From positions 1 to 48,196 of the forward strand of contig WELB01000329.1 of NCBI GenBank assembly GCA_009602725.1: a stretch of 48,196 nt of DNA, in the 5' to 3' direction. Positions 10,501-22,724 of this stretch are shown piece by piece. This DNA comes from Spirogloea muscicola (lineage: Eukaryota > Streptophyta > Zygnematophyceae > Spirogloeales > Spirogloeaceae). The first letter of the stretch is position 1. Every line of letters begins with the position of its first letter. A model generated the notes under the pieces. It searched no databases. It was given only the letters and a program-made list of their open reading frames with translations, and was not told the DNA's origin. The translations under genes were made by a program, and so were the position numbers.

Positions 10501-13500
10501 AGACTGTTAACTTATAAGAGGGAGACAGCAATACTTTTCAAGGTCATAGTGGTCATGTAGTAAATGCAGGGTGACAATGGATTATAAGGCAGGGTTCTCT
10601 TTCAGTAAAACCCAGTACCTCTCTGCGTAGCAGGAGATTGAGTGCGTGACAATAGTCCTTGCGCAGCTGCAGAATAGAGGGGTAGTCCAAAATCTGCTCA
10701 CAAGAAACAAATGGGTTTGCAACTTAGACTTAGAAGGCTTCTCCTAGATATGCTGCTCATATCGTCTGCCCCTTTCAGAGAATCAGCTTAAGGACACCAG
10801 CTGTGCACCTTCACATAGTGACAGCATGGGGACCGAGGCCCACTACTCCCGTGAGTATGTGCACAGAAAGATTGGCTGAAACATCCCCGCCGATGACCTA
10901 CAGGTGGCCAGATTAGTCAATGAGACGTACCTTCAACTCTTGCACCAATGGCGAGTAGGGCAGAAATCTCTGCCGCAAAGGCCTGTGATCAGGAGCCATT
11001 TGGCCCCCTCTCTGTGTTTCATGTGCAAAGAGGAAAATCAGGTGCACGAAAGACATTAACAAGTGCGCAACAAAACTCTTATTCCTGCAGTTGTGTGTCT
11101 GCAAGAGATGGTACAAGACATCCACCTTCTACATAGTACAAGCAAGTCATAGAGCTTTCTCACCCTGCTCCCTATCATTGACTCGACCATGTTGCTGAAG
11201 TGATTGCGTAGAAAGTCCGTCGCCCTCCGCGTGTATGTTGACTTCAATCTGTCTAACTCTACCCTTTTCTCTCTTACCTGCACATCAAGAGCTCAGCAAC
11301 AGAGTAATGGTGTCACAGTGTGACAATGTGCTCATCTAAGTACATACACTGAACAGCCAATTGAGTACCAACAAGCAAATTCGATGGAAGAAAACAGCAA
11401 ACACCATAAGACTTATGTCAGTGCTTACAATTTTCATTTTGGAGTACTCCTGGTCTGAGCCGAGAGAATCCAATTGAGCTACAGCGGCGCCTAGCCAATG
11501 GCAAGCATCCGCATTTTGCTGTACAGATGACTCGTCTAAAGGGCCCCCCATCAGCATCGCCGCATGCTGCAGACAGGCACCCAATGGTAGCCAATGTCAA
11601 AGTTGAGGTTGCTTGGCCAACCTCAAAAGCTGTCCAGTAGATGTTTCAAAAAGAAGGCAGCTTGACGAGTGGCTCACCTACTGCCAAGTATGCTAAGGCT
11701 GAGGTGTGACTTACTGATGGTGGCACAACTAAGTTCTTGAGAAGTCTGTCGAGCTCCACAAGAAGTGCACCATTGTTTCTTGCCTGCACCTCCAATCTGT
11801 TGTTTCTGACCTCAATCTGCGGAAGGAAATACGACGTTACCGTATCATGAAATTGTGGTGGCCCCATCTACTCCAGAGACATGAAAAGGAAGTATTTTTG
11901 TTCTGCTGCAACAAGGTGACCTCCTGCTGAGAGCAGAATGTGATGAGTATGCATCTTCAAAGACCTGCTCAATATCCTCTCGCATGTGTCGAAGTTTCAA
12001 GTTGAAAATCTGCAACCATTCGTCCATGTCATCCACATGACTGGCAGCAGCATCTAGCTTCTGTACAACCTGTGAATTGTCATTGATACCACCCAATAGA
12101 GTTGGTACTCATACTTGTCAACCTGAACACTGAAGCTGCATATGAGCTGCAACATCACCTGCAGTCACAAGCTGTAAACCATAATATATAAGAAAATTTG
12201 CCCTTGACCAGAGAAAACCATTGTACCTCGTCTACAAGTGGCTCACTGGAAAGTATTGCATGCACGTTGGCAGCTTCCAATGCTGCCAATTCGCGCTTCA
12301 GGCGCTCTGAGAAAGCCTCTGCTTCATCAATGCCCATCACATATCTGCACACACAGTAGACACACCAAATATTCTCTCATGAGTCTCTTTCATGAGTAGA
12401 CAGAGACAGTTAAACTCGAAATACCAAGGAATGTTTGTTGAATCTTTGCCTGATTATCACAAGAACAGGAAAATGCAGAGGGGTGATGGTACATCAGTTA
12501 ACAACTAAGTTTGGCTTGTCATTGCCACCTTGTAGCCCCTGCTGCCTGACCCATGCTCAGCCACAACTTATAAGATCGATCACAAGAACATGCAACACTT
12601 TGTAAGCAGACCTACGAGCCAAGGAGGGCCTCCATGTCCTCCTCTTCGATTTTGGAAACAAGATCCTGCTGGACAGTGACATCTGCTGCTCCTGCCCTTT
12701 CCTCAGACAGCCCTGGTCCCCCAGCAGGCCCTGCTGGTCCACCAATTGGCAGCTCCTTGGCATGTGCCTAAATAAGGCATGCAAAGCTCAAGAGTCTTGG
12801 TTAGCTACGAAGCCAAGCATCCAGTCTCGTTGATGCTCAGAATCCTGTACTCTCTGCGTGTCTGGCACTCAACATGCACATTACTTTCTCTACTGTAGAG
12901 GAAGTTGATGGAGGGAGTTTGCTATGCTCTTACCAAAAATCACGCAATAGGGCATAGAATGCAAGCTAACTTGTAGGAGCTGAGTGCGTGTGTAGAAGAT
13001 CAATAACTGACCTGAGCCCAGAGAGCCATCTCCACAACATCAAAGCCTTGTACTTTAGGAGACCGGCCCAGATTGTCCTTGCTTAGCTTGAGCAGAGCCA
13101 TGAGGAGCTCATTCCTGCACAAGCACAGATGCATTGTAAAAACAGGACTTCGCAGGAAAAATATATTGCATGTCAATTACTGCTTGTGATAACCACAGTG
13201 CATTTGTTTCAAAGAAGAGCTTTATGTGAGTGGTTGCTCAAATGACTGTCAAAGAGCTTGGCAGGCGTCACCAAGCTGACAGCCTTTCTATACACACCTG
13301 TCGTCAATGCTGCGAGTCGTCCACTGCGCAACAGCTGCCTGGCCCTTGAGATGTTCGAAATGACCAGTCCTGTGGTGTTCAAAAACCTGAAAGAGCCAGA
13401 GGCTATAGGTAAGAAAAAATGTGACACAACCACGTTCAACAAGGTTGCATTCAGCTATTGCTGCTCTTCATGGCAAAACACCATTTATCTGTGTTGTAAC

Positions 13501-14412
13501 TACTTAGGTCAGGCTATATAGGACATCAATAGACCTGCGTGGTCCTGTCAAGGAGATCGTCAGATGAGGTCTGCAAATGCCTTTGTTGTTGTCAGTGAGG
13601 CACAGTGCAGTCAACTCCTGTCAGAGGAAGTGTCCTGCCTAGGTGTGAGGATTACCAGAACAAACGAGCGCCCAGTGGTGTCACTTGACACAGCCTCGAT
13701 TCGTTCCAGCTGGTTCAACTTGCTCGTCTTGACAAGCTGTCAATGCCTCAAATGAGAGAGGGCTCAGCAAATGGTTGGTGAAAGTGGGTACTGAAAGGGG
13801 GCACAGGAACACGCAATTGCTGGTCAAGCATCACGTGTGCTAGCAAAGTACTCCAGCCGCTCTGAAAGTGACTTCAGCGTTGCGGCTGACCTCAAGTCCC
13901 TGGGATATTTGCTTGAGGACGTGAATGGAGATTTTGAACTTTTGAGTTGTGCTTGACCGCTTGGCTGCGCAACCAGCGTGCCATGAGCTTGTGTGAGCTA
14001 CCACACAAATGTGTCACGCCAATAGCTGCGTGCCATCGTCTGACGACGCCTTGCGCGGTGGCCCGCGCACCCGCTCTGCCGGCTGCATTTGTAGCAGAGC
14101 CAAGCGAGTGGCAGTGCTGCAATGCACTGAGCAGTGTCGCTGCCTAGAGCTACTCCGAGTTGCTCTCTGAAAGGCAATGAAGTCTCGAGTGCTGGGTGGA
14201 CCAACGGGCCGAGACAGCGAGTCACAGTGGAGATAGCAGCCGCTACCTGAGACGGCGAGGACGCGCGGCTTGCTGGTGACGCGGCCGCGGCGGCCAGCCA
14301 GCGTCTTGGCTGCCTGGCTCTTGGAAACCTTGAAGGCCATGAGCACGGTGACCTCCTCGTCGTCCAGCAGGCTGTCCACGGCCCTCACCAGCTCCAAGTT
14401 GCCGTCCGCCAT
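7558..14412 (-). CDS. SEC3: Exocyst complex component SEC3 (23 exons)
   Basis: SEC3 is the exocyst subunit that marks secretory sites at the plasma membrane, where its N-terminal PH domain binds phosphoinositides and Rho/ROP GTPases. I could build a complete model. Exons, high to low: 14247-14412, 13891-13964, 13656-13736, 13298-13386, 13012-13114, 12616-12767, 12227-12344, 11965-12069, 11715-11816, 11429-11566, 11164-11277, 10931-11011, 10619-10693, 10252-10467, 9979-10093, 9592-9833, 9355-9434, 8944-9123, 8669-8783, 8424-8492, 8197-8262, 7868-7954, 7558-7671. All introns are GT-AG, phases close, 893 aa; plant SEC3 is about 890. PH-domain signs: [33 protein letters not shown]. Core signs: [99 protein letters not shown]. 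An in-frame ATG at 14463 is an alternative start. Confidence 0.95.
8869..8896. repeat. Perfect 13-bp hairpin in a SEC3 intron
   Basis: Arms 8869-8881 (cagctttctgctc) and 8884-8896 are exact reverse complements around a 2-base loop. The hairpin sits in the intron between the exons 8944-9123 and 8669-8783. Function unknown. Confidence 0.8.
9497..9584. repeat. 44-bp perfect tandem duplication in a SEC3 intron
   Basis: The unit at 9497-9540 is repeated exactly at 9541-9584. On the gene's strand it ends 7 bases from the splice donor of the exon 9592-9833 and lies inside the intron before exon 9355-9434. It does not alter either splice site as modelled. Perfect identity indicates a recent event, or an assembly duplication. 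Confidence 0.9.
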
Positions 14413-15039
14413 GGCGGCCGGCCAGACGTCAGCAGCGGCGGCGTGCCCGAGCGCAGCGGACAAGCGAGGAGGCCGGAGGAGCCACTATGCTGGCGGCCGG
14501 GGCGTCAGCGGCCGGCCGGCAGCGGCTCCTCGCAGGAGCCGCGGCGGAGAGAGACCGGGCTCTGGCGCCGGCCTCCTCGAGGAGCAGGGCCCCCTCGACG
14601 CCTCGCCGCCGCCTCCCCCGCCGCCGCCGCGGAGCGCTCGCGGCGGCGGCGACGGCCCCGGGTGCAGGGGAGACTGCACCTGCGCCTGAAGAAACGGAAT
14701 GTGTACTGGGTGATGAAGGGCTTGAGTGGCCAAGTACAGTGACAACTATGTAACACTGACTGGAAGTAGCCTGGGCTGATTGCAGGCAAAGCGCCCGGGC
14801 GTGCGACGTGACGACGCAACGCCATTGCCGGCACGCTCGTCACGTTGCCGTCGCGTTGCGGCCGTGCTGAACGGCCGTCGCGTCCGGGTTCGGCCGCGCT
14901 GCCACGTGGCGGGCTGGGGGGGGGGGGNAGGGGAGGGCCCGCGGGCGGGGCGCCGCCGCCGGCCGATTCTGCTCAACCAGATCGTCCAACCGCCGACGGC
15001 AACGAGACGCAGGCGCCCCCCGGGCACCCGCTTCTGCGG

Positions 15040-15409
15040 TTGACTTCCCTGCAGCCGGGTCGCTGGCGCAAGTGTATCGAATGCGCCTGGCCGTCTCGCT
15101 GCAGAGGTCCATGGCCCGGGCGCTGCACCTTCGTGCCGGCAGAGCCCTCGCTGCTGCCTCTGGCTCTGGCCAGGGGACCCACTTCCAGGGGCTTGTCCAG
15201 CCCCTATCCTCAATGGGCGAGCCCTTTCTTCATACTTCCAGGAGCCCAGCATCTCTGATCTGCGGCTGCTTAGCAGGGGTTACTGAGTGTCTCGTAGCAG
15301 CTTTGTTTCTGTTACTTAGCGCTTCCCCTGGCCCCCTTCTCGTACTCTGTTCATTCTTTTTCGGGCTGGTTGTTCCAGCCCCTATTCTCAATGGGCGAGC
15401 ACTTTCTTC
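15040..15409 (+). repeat. LINE-like element C-terminal end with 3' UTR (copy 4)
   Basis: Encodes YRMRLAVSLQRSMARALHL and RAGRALAAASG, then after an internal 3'-UTR-like fragment (ccagcccctatcctcaatgg at about 15198-15217) ISDLRLLSRGY-stop at about 15250-15285. The following 133 bases (15277-15409) match the insertion at 30092-30224 without a visible difference, including the stem-loop gggctggttgttccagccc. The tiny internal UTR fragment suggests a nested or chimeric copy. Confidence 0.7.
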
Positions 15410-15684
15410 TGCCTTCTCCCTCCCCTCTCCCCTTTTTGGCTCCGTCATGAACACCTGTATGCATCTGGCTGGCAGTTTACAGCCGATTTTTCAACATCAG
15501 CAGCCGCTTTCCCCTCTCAGCTGCTGGCCTCCTCTCGCAGCCCTTCCTTTCAATAACATAGGGAGCTGCCTCCATCCTTTCCCGCGTTCCGTCCTCCGCA
15601 ACGGCCACGTCTGCCGCCCGCGGCCGCGGGCCCTCTTGCCCTCGCGTGACCTTTCCGCAGGCGTTTCACGCGCCCTCGCCCCTC

Positions 15685-15716
<32 letters not shown>
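15685..15716. repeat. (CCG)n microsatellite
   Basis: About ten uninterrupted CCG units in the GC-rich 5' flank of the ankyrin-repeat gene. A reading frame runs through it but shows only low-complexity proline or arginine, so I treat it as non-coding. Confidence 0.8.
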
Positions 15717-15942
15717 TCCTCCCGGGCCGCTCTTTCCAGCGCGCGCGCGCGCGCGCCAGCAGCCACCTTCGCCGCTGCCCGCTCTGCCCAGACGCCAGCC
15801 AGGGGGCCGGGGTCGCTCCCCTCGTGCCCGTGCCCCCACCTTCTGTGGCCGCTCGTTTTCGCGGCGCGCTCGGGCCGCGCACGCGGTCCTGAGACGAGCG
15901 GCATCCGTGCCTCCCTTCCGTCCTTCCCCGTGGCTGCCTGGG

Positions 15943-18121
15943 ATGGCCGTCGACGACATCCTCGCCTTCCCCTGCCTTCGGCCTCTGCGCATCGAAAGCG
16001 ACCGCGGACAACCAGGGGCCTGCGCTGGGGAAGAGGCTTGTTGCGGCGTCCACAGCGACCTGCCAGATGCTGTCGGGAACTCTTCGAACGTGCCCGCGAC
16101 TGCCGCTCGTGCATCCTCCAGGCCAACATCCGTCGATGCCCTCATCGCCTCTTCTGTGGACTACTTGCTCTATGCAGAGCCATCGATCAGGTGTGCTTTG
16201 TATGCCATGCTGGAGGTTGTGTTGGTCGTATGAGACACGATGCTTGCTTGTCTGTTGGAGACGCTGCGGTACTCTCTCATCGGCATAGTGTCAATCATGG
16301 ACCTATGGCCTCGCAGGAGAGTTATGTGACGTGGCCCTTCTTTGCATCACTGTTATGAGTTGTAGTCACGCAAGGGCAGGGCATGCTTAAGATTGTTAGA
16401 TGCTGAAGATTGTTAGACCTCAGAAAGGTCTTTGGGGATGATATATGGCAGGGGATGATTTATGGCATCTACATAGCACGGTCCAAGATGTAAGCCTGGG
16501 AATGTATATGAGTGAGCTAATACATGTAATATCTTTCTATTGCAGGTCTCTTCATGTAGCAGCAGAGCTTGGGGAAGTTGAAGCAGTGACTTCGTTCCTC
16601 AAAGCAGGCGTCCCAGTTGACCTTCCAAGGGCTATGGATGGTGACACGCCACTGATACTTGCTGCACGCTTTGGCCACCAGGTAGGATAGTCGAACTTTT
16701 AAGTAGATTGTATTTGAAGCAGCTGATGGTTTACTCTTATTGGCGCACAGTGCTGTCAGGTCTTTATGAAGTCTGTGGTCCATACTGTGGGGCAAGCACC
16801 TTATGCAGCGATCTTTCCAGTCTTTATGTTGTCCTTAGAGGAAGATCATGTTGGGGTCACAACAAAATAACTTCTAGTCATGGAGGATGTCAACTTTAGG
16901 GGCAGAAGTACACACAGAACTAGGAAGGGCTACAGTGTTAGTTGTCCTCGTTGTGGTGATAAAGGTCATGATGAACTGGCAGTTGAGGCTATCCGAGCTG
17001 GAAGGCCTCTGTCAGCAGCTTATATTTTAGTCTTACAGCTGCCTGCATATCTGTATGCTGCACCTTAGGATACATTTGTAAGTAACTACCTGCAACGACC
17101 AATATGATTGTTGTGGCTCATAAGCATGTTAAGCTGATAACTGGCATTTATGCTCTTTCGTCTGCTTCTTTCAGGCGGTATGCGAGGCACTGCTTGTGGA
17201 GGGTGCTATGCCAAATTCTCGTAATGCCATTCAGAATGGCCCTCTACATGAAGCAGCTCGGAATGGAAGGGTGGTTTGCTGTCAGCTACTTCTGTCAGCC
17301 GGAGCTGATGTCAACATGCAGGTCTGTGAAGCATCAGACTGCAGCCTGTGTTACTGTATGCAACGAGATGAGATTGGGTTTGATGGTGGCATCTAGGCAA
17401 GGATTTGGCTCGACTTGACTTAGATTGCTAGATCCAAATTGATCTAGCCTGAATGACTGCAGTTGGCGCTTGTATGATTAGGGTTTGGGAAGGGTGCACG
17501 CGTCAGTGATGTTGGTTGTGTTTGTGATGTGCGACATTCACAATCACAATGTTGTGAACAATCACATTGAAATCATTCCTGCTGTTTGCATCCTGATACT
17601 TGCATCTTCTTGTATACTCCATCACAGGGTGAGAATGGGTGGACAGCACTACATGAAGCTGCTCGGTGGGGTCATGCAGTTGTTGTGCGTCTTCTCTTGG
17701 CATCAGGTCAGTCAGATTCCTTCACAGTTAACCTATATATCTCAGGTGTGCTCTTACATTTGAAAGATTCTCAGACCCTTTGGTTGGCTATCTCAATTGC
17801 CAGATGTGACTTGAATGCCTGCTACTGTGTGTGTACATATCTATCCAGTGTACTTCATCTGGTTGTCCTGCTTGTCCGAGCGACTCAGACACATGCTTTT
17901 GGTCAAGTGCAGGTGCTTCACATTCTGTGGCAGCCGCTTTTGATGATGTACCACTGCACCTGGCGGTGGATAGGGGCTACTCGACAGTTTGTCGCTTGCT
18001 TGTCAATGCAGGCGCGCTTCCACGACAGCTCTCACCCAAGAGAAAGTATGATGGTCAGCAGCAGGCCTTCAGGAATGGCCGGTGGCTTAGCTTGGGGCCT
18101 GCAAAGCGTGTCTCCCTGTAA
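15943..18121 (+). CDS. Ankyrin-repeat protein (5 exons)
   Basis: Exons 15943-16190, 16546-16681, 17175-17321, 17628-17706 and 17913-18121; all introns GT-AG with matching phases, 272 aa, stop TAA at 18119-18121. After an N-terminal region of about 80 residues without known motifs there are about five ankyrin repeats back to back: SLHVAAELGEVEAV, DTPLILAARFGHQAV, GPLHEAARNGRVVC, GWTALHEAARWGHAV and VPLHLAVDRGYSTV, each with the helix-loop residues and the LLxxGA ends of the family. The short basic C-terminus includes SPKRKYDG. Ankyrin stacks are protein-binding scaffolds; partner and role cannot be told. No signal peptide or membrane segment. The gene is divergent from SEC3. Splice sites are inferred from repeat continuity. 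The ATG is the first in frame with the exon. Confidence 0.85.
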
Positions 18122-19217
18122 TTCTTTTAGTATATGCTCGTCAACCTTTACTTTGTATTGTAGCCCTCACAGTCACACACCTGCTCAATTCCCTGGGCAC
18201 TGCCATACTGGCTCTATGGCTCACCGCTCTCCCATATGGGACTACCAGTCCTGCTTTTGGCGCCCTCGCCCTCACTGCTTACTTGATAGTCATGCTTTAT
18301 TGACTGCCAAGCAACCTTGTTTTAACACATACTTTTTTTACATATTTTTCGCAGCACTACAGGGCTGCCAGATGTGCTGTTGTTGAGCTCTATGTATACG
18401 ATCCACTCACTCACGGATGACATGCGAATGTATCGAGTATTGAAGCTATTAGGAATACTGTCAACACAAGTACAAATGAATGTTGCATGTGGGCTCTCAA
18501 AGGTGGTTGCCTTTGTTGAGGTGCCTTAAAGCTTAAACACCCACAGCTCGACAACTACTGGGTTAACGAAAATTTACTGGTAGCCTGCATCACAGCAGCT
18601 GCATATGCTGCCTGCAGTGTCCCATGTCATCCAGAATAGCACCAACTCAGACATTTTACATCTATGCGATGGAGCTTTGGAGGATAAGCTGCTTCAAGGC
18701 CGTTTTTGGTGGCGTTGCCTGTACTTTGTTAGCACTTCCAAAAGTTGGTGAGCGCACCGATTGTGTTTATCTAGTTAAATGGTGAAAGTAAGCTGTGTGT
18801 ACCTGAGAAGGCTTTTTGATCACGACATCTCCTGATACCTAACCTGTTATACGCCTTTGAAAAGGCCGTGGCCAAGACTGGCAGCACAGTAATAGACAGC
18901 AACTACTTGTTGCAGAAACAGCACTATGTTTTTCGCCCCAGCATAGGGCTTTGGGCTCAATCTGCAATCCGTCCATGTGCCGCAGCCTTGTAATCTCTTC
19001 TGCATCAAGCCAACACAAAGATCTGAGATGGATTCCTTCAGGTATCCTGCAGCCTCGAATCAATGAAAAGTGCATCAAATTATAAGAGTGCCAGCACCCT
19101 CCAAATGCTTGCATCTTCCAGGCTTCTTTGCTTTAGTGTGTGGATCGAGCACAAGTAGCCCAAACTGACCTTACGAGGTCCAGCAGCGAGCGCACAGTCA
19201 GGAGATGCAACAGCTCA
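18122..19217. other. Convergent intergenic region
   Basis: This lies between the ankyrin-gene stop and the polymerase stop and holds the two 3' UTRs. It is comparatively AT-rich with mixed short frames. A minus-strand frame at 18839-19114 shows no recognisable domain and lies downstream of the polymerase stop, so I do not call it a gene. No family repeat was recognised here. Confidence 0.5.
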
Positions 19218-22200
19218 TCACCAGTTGCGTTTGTGAGGTTCCAAGTAGTCAAGTCCAAGTCTCTCAAAGATTTCTCGCTCAGTCTGGCAGCTGAGGGACA
19301 TGGCATTTGACTGTGCCTGTGCCAAGCATGCACACCAGCCATCGGCGTGTTCCTTCTGGTGCAAGGACTCGTGAGCAACAGCTTTCAGATGAGCGGGTGT
19401 AGCAGCAGCTGAAAACGTAGCGTCAATTACATCTACATCTCACTGACCTGTTTGCATGCGCGTGGGAAGAGCCCTTTATCGTTCAATTTGTAGCCCATGG
19501 TCATTGCTCTGTAGCGAATTCTGCAGCACAGAAATACATCATGATGCTGGGCAAGAACAGAGGCAGCACCCACTTGGAGCAAAGACGAATGCACCCTTCC
19601 TACCAGCGACTACATCAAGGTACAATACTGTCGCCTCTGGAAAGTTGGATAGCAAGTAAGCTTCCTGTCTGCAGCTTCTCAGCTAGCAACTCATAGACTT
19701 TAGGAGTCTATAAGTTGCTTAAGGAAAGATAGATTGTGAGAATTGATCGTCATGGAAGCTTGGCACAGACTTGCGGTTGAGGACGTCATTGCCGGTGAAG
19801 GCAATTAGAGCAAATGGTAGCTGGTGCCTAGGATACACCTGCAAAAAGTTGCGCAACGCTAAATATCAATTTCTCTGCTAAGCACAGAAACATGAGGATA
19901 CTACCAATCGGTGCATCTGCAGGTCCCTTGCAAAGCTGTTCCATTAGTGAAGCTGGCGCAGGGAAGACACTATGCACAGTGCTCTCCTTGTGCACTGAGC
20001 CCCCTTGCTGTTGTTCTAGCAATTAGAATCTTGCTTTTTGTGCCATCCGGCCCCTCCCGACCTTGTACAATCTTTTGGGCTGGCCTCTCACAGCCACCAG
20101 TCAATTCGGAAGCGCTTTTCTTTCTCCTTGTGCACCAAGAGTGAGGCTATGTGCAGAGATAAGGCATGTATCGTGGTATATCCACCTTGATGTCAATGCG
20201 CCGGAAGCAAGGGTACGCAGGCGATCTACATATCCCCATGAACGTCTCAACCTGCTCCATTCCAGGATAGGAGTGCTCCAGGACTTTGTGATGACTGGCG
20301 AAGAAGCCTGTGTTCTGCATGTGCTGCACGAGGCGTGCCAGCAGGCCTCGATGACTGGCCGACAATGGTGGCTAGGGCAAGAGTCAGAAGAATACTGGCC
20401 ATTTGAAAAGAAAAGCTTTTCTTTTCAAAGTGGGAATCGCGACCAATCAACTTGAGCGCACAGGTCATCAAGAGGGTGTCTCTATGTGGTGGCCAATCAC
20501 CTGCACCCATCATCATGCGTGATGACAAAGTCGATATCACTGCACATGGCTTTGCCTCGACGGTACGACCCTGTTGCTGTCACATTCACCTGCAGCCGCA
20601 AGTAGACAAGTCTCAGCACTTCGACCACTTGCGACTGGCACCAGAGCAGATTGTAGCAAACCCACTCGCTTGTGTGATCACAAGTTTCGTCATAGTCACT
20701 CACTCCGGGGCAGAGGAGCTCAGCATTGCGCTGGACAATGTGCACGATGTCGGCTGCCTCTTTTCTGGGCATCTTGAGCAGCAGGTCAGCGTGGTACTTG
20801 AGGCCCAGGCGGGCCACTGCCGACAGCGATGGCTGTTTGGCGATATCCTGCAGGGTCCTGCAGCCAGCGTTGTAGAAGGAGAGCGCAATTGTTGGGCCGA
20901 TGCCCCACACAGAAGCAAATTGCTGAACCAAATGCACCTGCGGCACGGGAGCGTTCAGCCACCAGATTGAGCTGCAATGCAAGTCAAGTGGGGTGGACGT
21001 GAATGCGATGAGAGGTAAGTCAAGGGCGAAGATGCAGTCCAAGAGAAGACTTCTGCTGCAAGCACGGAAGGAAGGCTGGTACGAGAAGAACCTGCGGGGA
21101 CGACTTAAGGGCCTCCAGCTTGCCAATGGTGCCACTGGCGAGTAACTCCTTCACCTTATTCAGCATGCTCTTTCCGATGCCCTGGACGCTCGCCAGCTGC
21201 TCGGCGTTGGAGATGCGCCACGGGAGCTTCTCTAAGGTGCTCACTGCCTGTTGCATGCAATTGGTCGTGCTCAAGCTTCATGGCGCGGCCAGCACGGCTG
21301 GATGAGGCTGATTGCAGCACTGTAAAGAGAGGCACTGTATTGCAAGCTCTTCTTATGTACCTTCTTGTACGTGAGGGCTCGCCAGGAGTCGCCGAGGGTG
21401 AACTCATAGATTTGCTGGAGCTCGGCGAGGGGCCCCGTGAGGTGGGCATTCACATCTGGCGGCGCGTAGACCTCGTCGGCCTCTGGCGCCTCCTCGTCCT
21501 TGTCCTCTGTACCTAGTCCCAGCTCCTGCCGCCACTCACGAGTGTCTATGTCTCTCTGTGGAGGACTTGGTCCTAGCTAGTTGCTGACCGGCGGTGCCGG
21601 CAGCAGCTGCGCAGCATTAGAGTCTGTGGGAGGCGCCGATCCTGAGAACTTGCATTGGCTATCGCTGACGCTGGCGCCAGCTTTCCTCTTGCGTTGTCTG
21701 GCCCGGAGCCCGGCTTCTGCAGCAGGAGCGGTAGCTCCAGAGGCAGCGGCGGTGGTGGCCACTGGAGACTGGGCGGAGCTTGCAGCGGCGGAAATGAGGC
21801 AGTAGTGACTTGTCGGAAGCAGGCGGCCATCTTTGAGGCAGTCTTCCACCCACTCGTACCGCAGCACAACCTGCAACATGCTACGCAATCAACCGATGAT
21901 GGTGAGGGCTGGCAGCAGGGTCTAGGGTTTAGGGTCTAAGAACAGTTTTTCATGATTAGGATTAGCGTTAGGTTGTGAGGATTAGGGCTTTTCGCGTATA
22001 GGCAGGGTGCCAGGGGAGTCTGTGGGAGACCAGCAGACCTTGTCACGGAGGCCGCCGGCGTCCAGATTGGCACGCTGCAGGCTGCGAGCGTCGGTGGCGA
22101 AGATGTGGGTGACGGCGGGCGAGAGGGCCTGCACGGCATCCACCACCCGGCCGCCGAGGCCGGCGATGCGGGCGCGCCAGACCTGCGCAGCTCGAGGCCA

Positions 22201-22724
22201 TGGCGTCGGCAAGACCGTCGTGGTCGCGGCCGAGAGACGGTTCAAAGGTGACCCATGCGCTTAAGGTTTTGGGCTTAGCCTGCCGCAGTGGAGCCCACCT
22301 GGAGGCGCTTGGCGTGCACACCGCCCTCAACGAAGGCGCCGACCACCAAGGCGAAGAGGCCCGCCGCTGCGGCTAAGCCACTTGGGCTGTCGCCGCCGCA
22401 AACGCCGCCGCTGCCAGCGCCGGCGCCGTCCAGCCGAATCTCCGCCGTCGCCGATTTGCCGCCATAGGCAGCGCCTCCCGGCAGCTGAGGGAGGTCACGT
22501 GCAGGAGCGATTGGCGGCAGCAGCTCTGGCAGCGCGGCGGAGCACTCGTCGTCCCAGCGCCACAAGTCGACGGCGCTAGCCCCGCCGCTGTCGCTGCTAC
22601 TGCCGCTGGCGCTCTCGCCGCTGCCGCCGCCGCAGCCCTCGGCGGCGGTGCGCCGCTGCTCGGCGCGCAGGCGGCGCTCGGCGGCGAGCAGCGAGCGCCA
22701 GAGGCCGGCGCACCCGCACGTCAT
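19218..22724 (-). CDS. POLL: Family X DNA polymerase with BRCT domain (Pol lambda type, 11 exons)
   Basis: Pol lambda fills short gaps in base-excision repair and non-homologous end joining in the nucleus. Exons: 22299-22724, 22039-22182, 21589-21870, 21361-21525, 21092-21247, 20704-20937, 20501-20589, 20186-20354, 19771-19838, 19448-19520, 19218-19316; all GT-AG, phases close, 634 aa. Order: low-complexity N-terminus; BRCT (ALVVGAFVEGGVHAKRLQ, IAGLGGRVVDAV, THIFATDA, YEWVEDCLKDGRLLP); Ser/Ala-rich linker; 8-kDa helix-hairpin-helix domain (GDSWRALTYKK, VQGIGKSMLNKVKELL); fingers HhH (VWGIGPTIA); palm GSYRRGKAMCSDIDFVITH with the metal-binding Asp pair and RRIDIK with the third Asp; thumb FTGNDVLNRK, GYKLNDKGLFP, TEREIFERLGL, and the family's classic C-terminal EPHKRNW. 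All catalytic residues are present. The start is chosen as an ATG downstream of the divergent gene; the N-terminal exon is the least certain. Confidence 0.93.
19686..19718. repeat. Hairpin in a Pol lambda intron
   Basis: Arms 19686-19699 and 19705-19718 pair over 14 bases with one mismatch (G-T wobble type) around a 5-base loop. Located in the intron between exons 19771-19838 and 19448-19520. Confidence 0.75.
20040..20125 (+). repeat. LINE-like 3' UTR fragment in a Pol lambda intron
   Basis: The family 3' end (gcccctcccgaccttgta, then gggctggcctctcacagcc at 20076-20094, then aattcggaagcgcttttctt) is inserted in the intron between exons 20186-20354 and 19771-19838, antisense to the gene. Splicing of the gene is unaffected in the model. 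Confidence 0.65.
20402..20429. repeat. 28-bp perfect palindrome in a Pol lambda intron
   Basis: Arms 20402-20415 (tttgaaaagaaaag) and 20416-20429 are exact reverse complements with no loop. Located in the intron between exons 20501-20589 and 20186-20354. Confidence 0.85.

Larger units (their letters stand above)
14413..15942. promoter_or_regulatory. Divergent SEC3 / ankyrin-gene intergenic region, invaded by a retroelement
   Basis: This 1.5-kb region must hold both promoters. 14413-14700 is very GC-rich (5' flank of SEC3). 14700-14745 is a fragment resembling the minus-strand LINE-like tail. 15040-15409 is a plus-strand LINE-like copy (separate entry). 15420-15942 is GC-rich, with a CCG run at 15685-15716 and a GC dinucleotide run at about 15738-15755, and is the likely ankyrin-gene 5' UTR or promoter. 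A single N at 14928 follows a G run. No TATA box stands out. Confidence 0.45.

Noticed and set aside
14487-14753. Open frames on both strands upstream of SEC3
   Set aside because: Low-complexity Ala/Arg/Pro sequence in GC-rich DNA; no homology sign.
15072-16358. A 428-codon open frame on the plus strand
   Set aside because: It runs through a retroelement end, a (CCG)n run and, in the wrong frame, the ankyrin gene's first exon; a GC-rich chance frame.
18839-19114. 91-codon minus-strand frame downstream of Pol lambda
   Set aside because: Lies after the conserved C-terminal stop of the polymerase and shows no domain.
21920-21990. Telomere-like tctagggtttagggtcta and degenerate ttagg repeats
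   Set aside because: Only two TTTAGGG-type units, inside a Pol lambda intron; too short to call an interstitial telomere.
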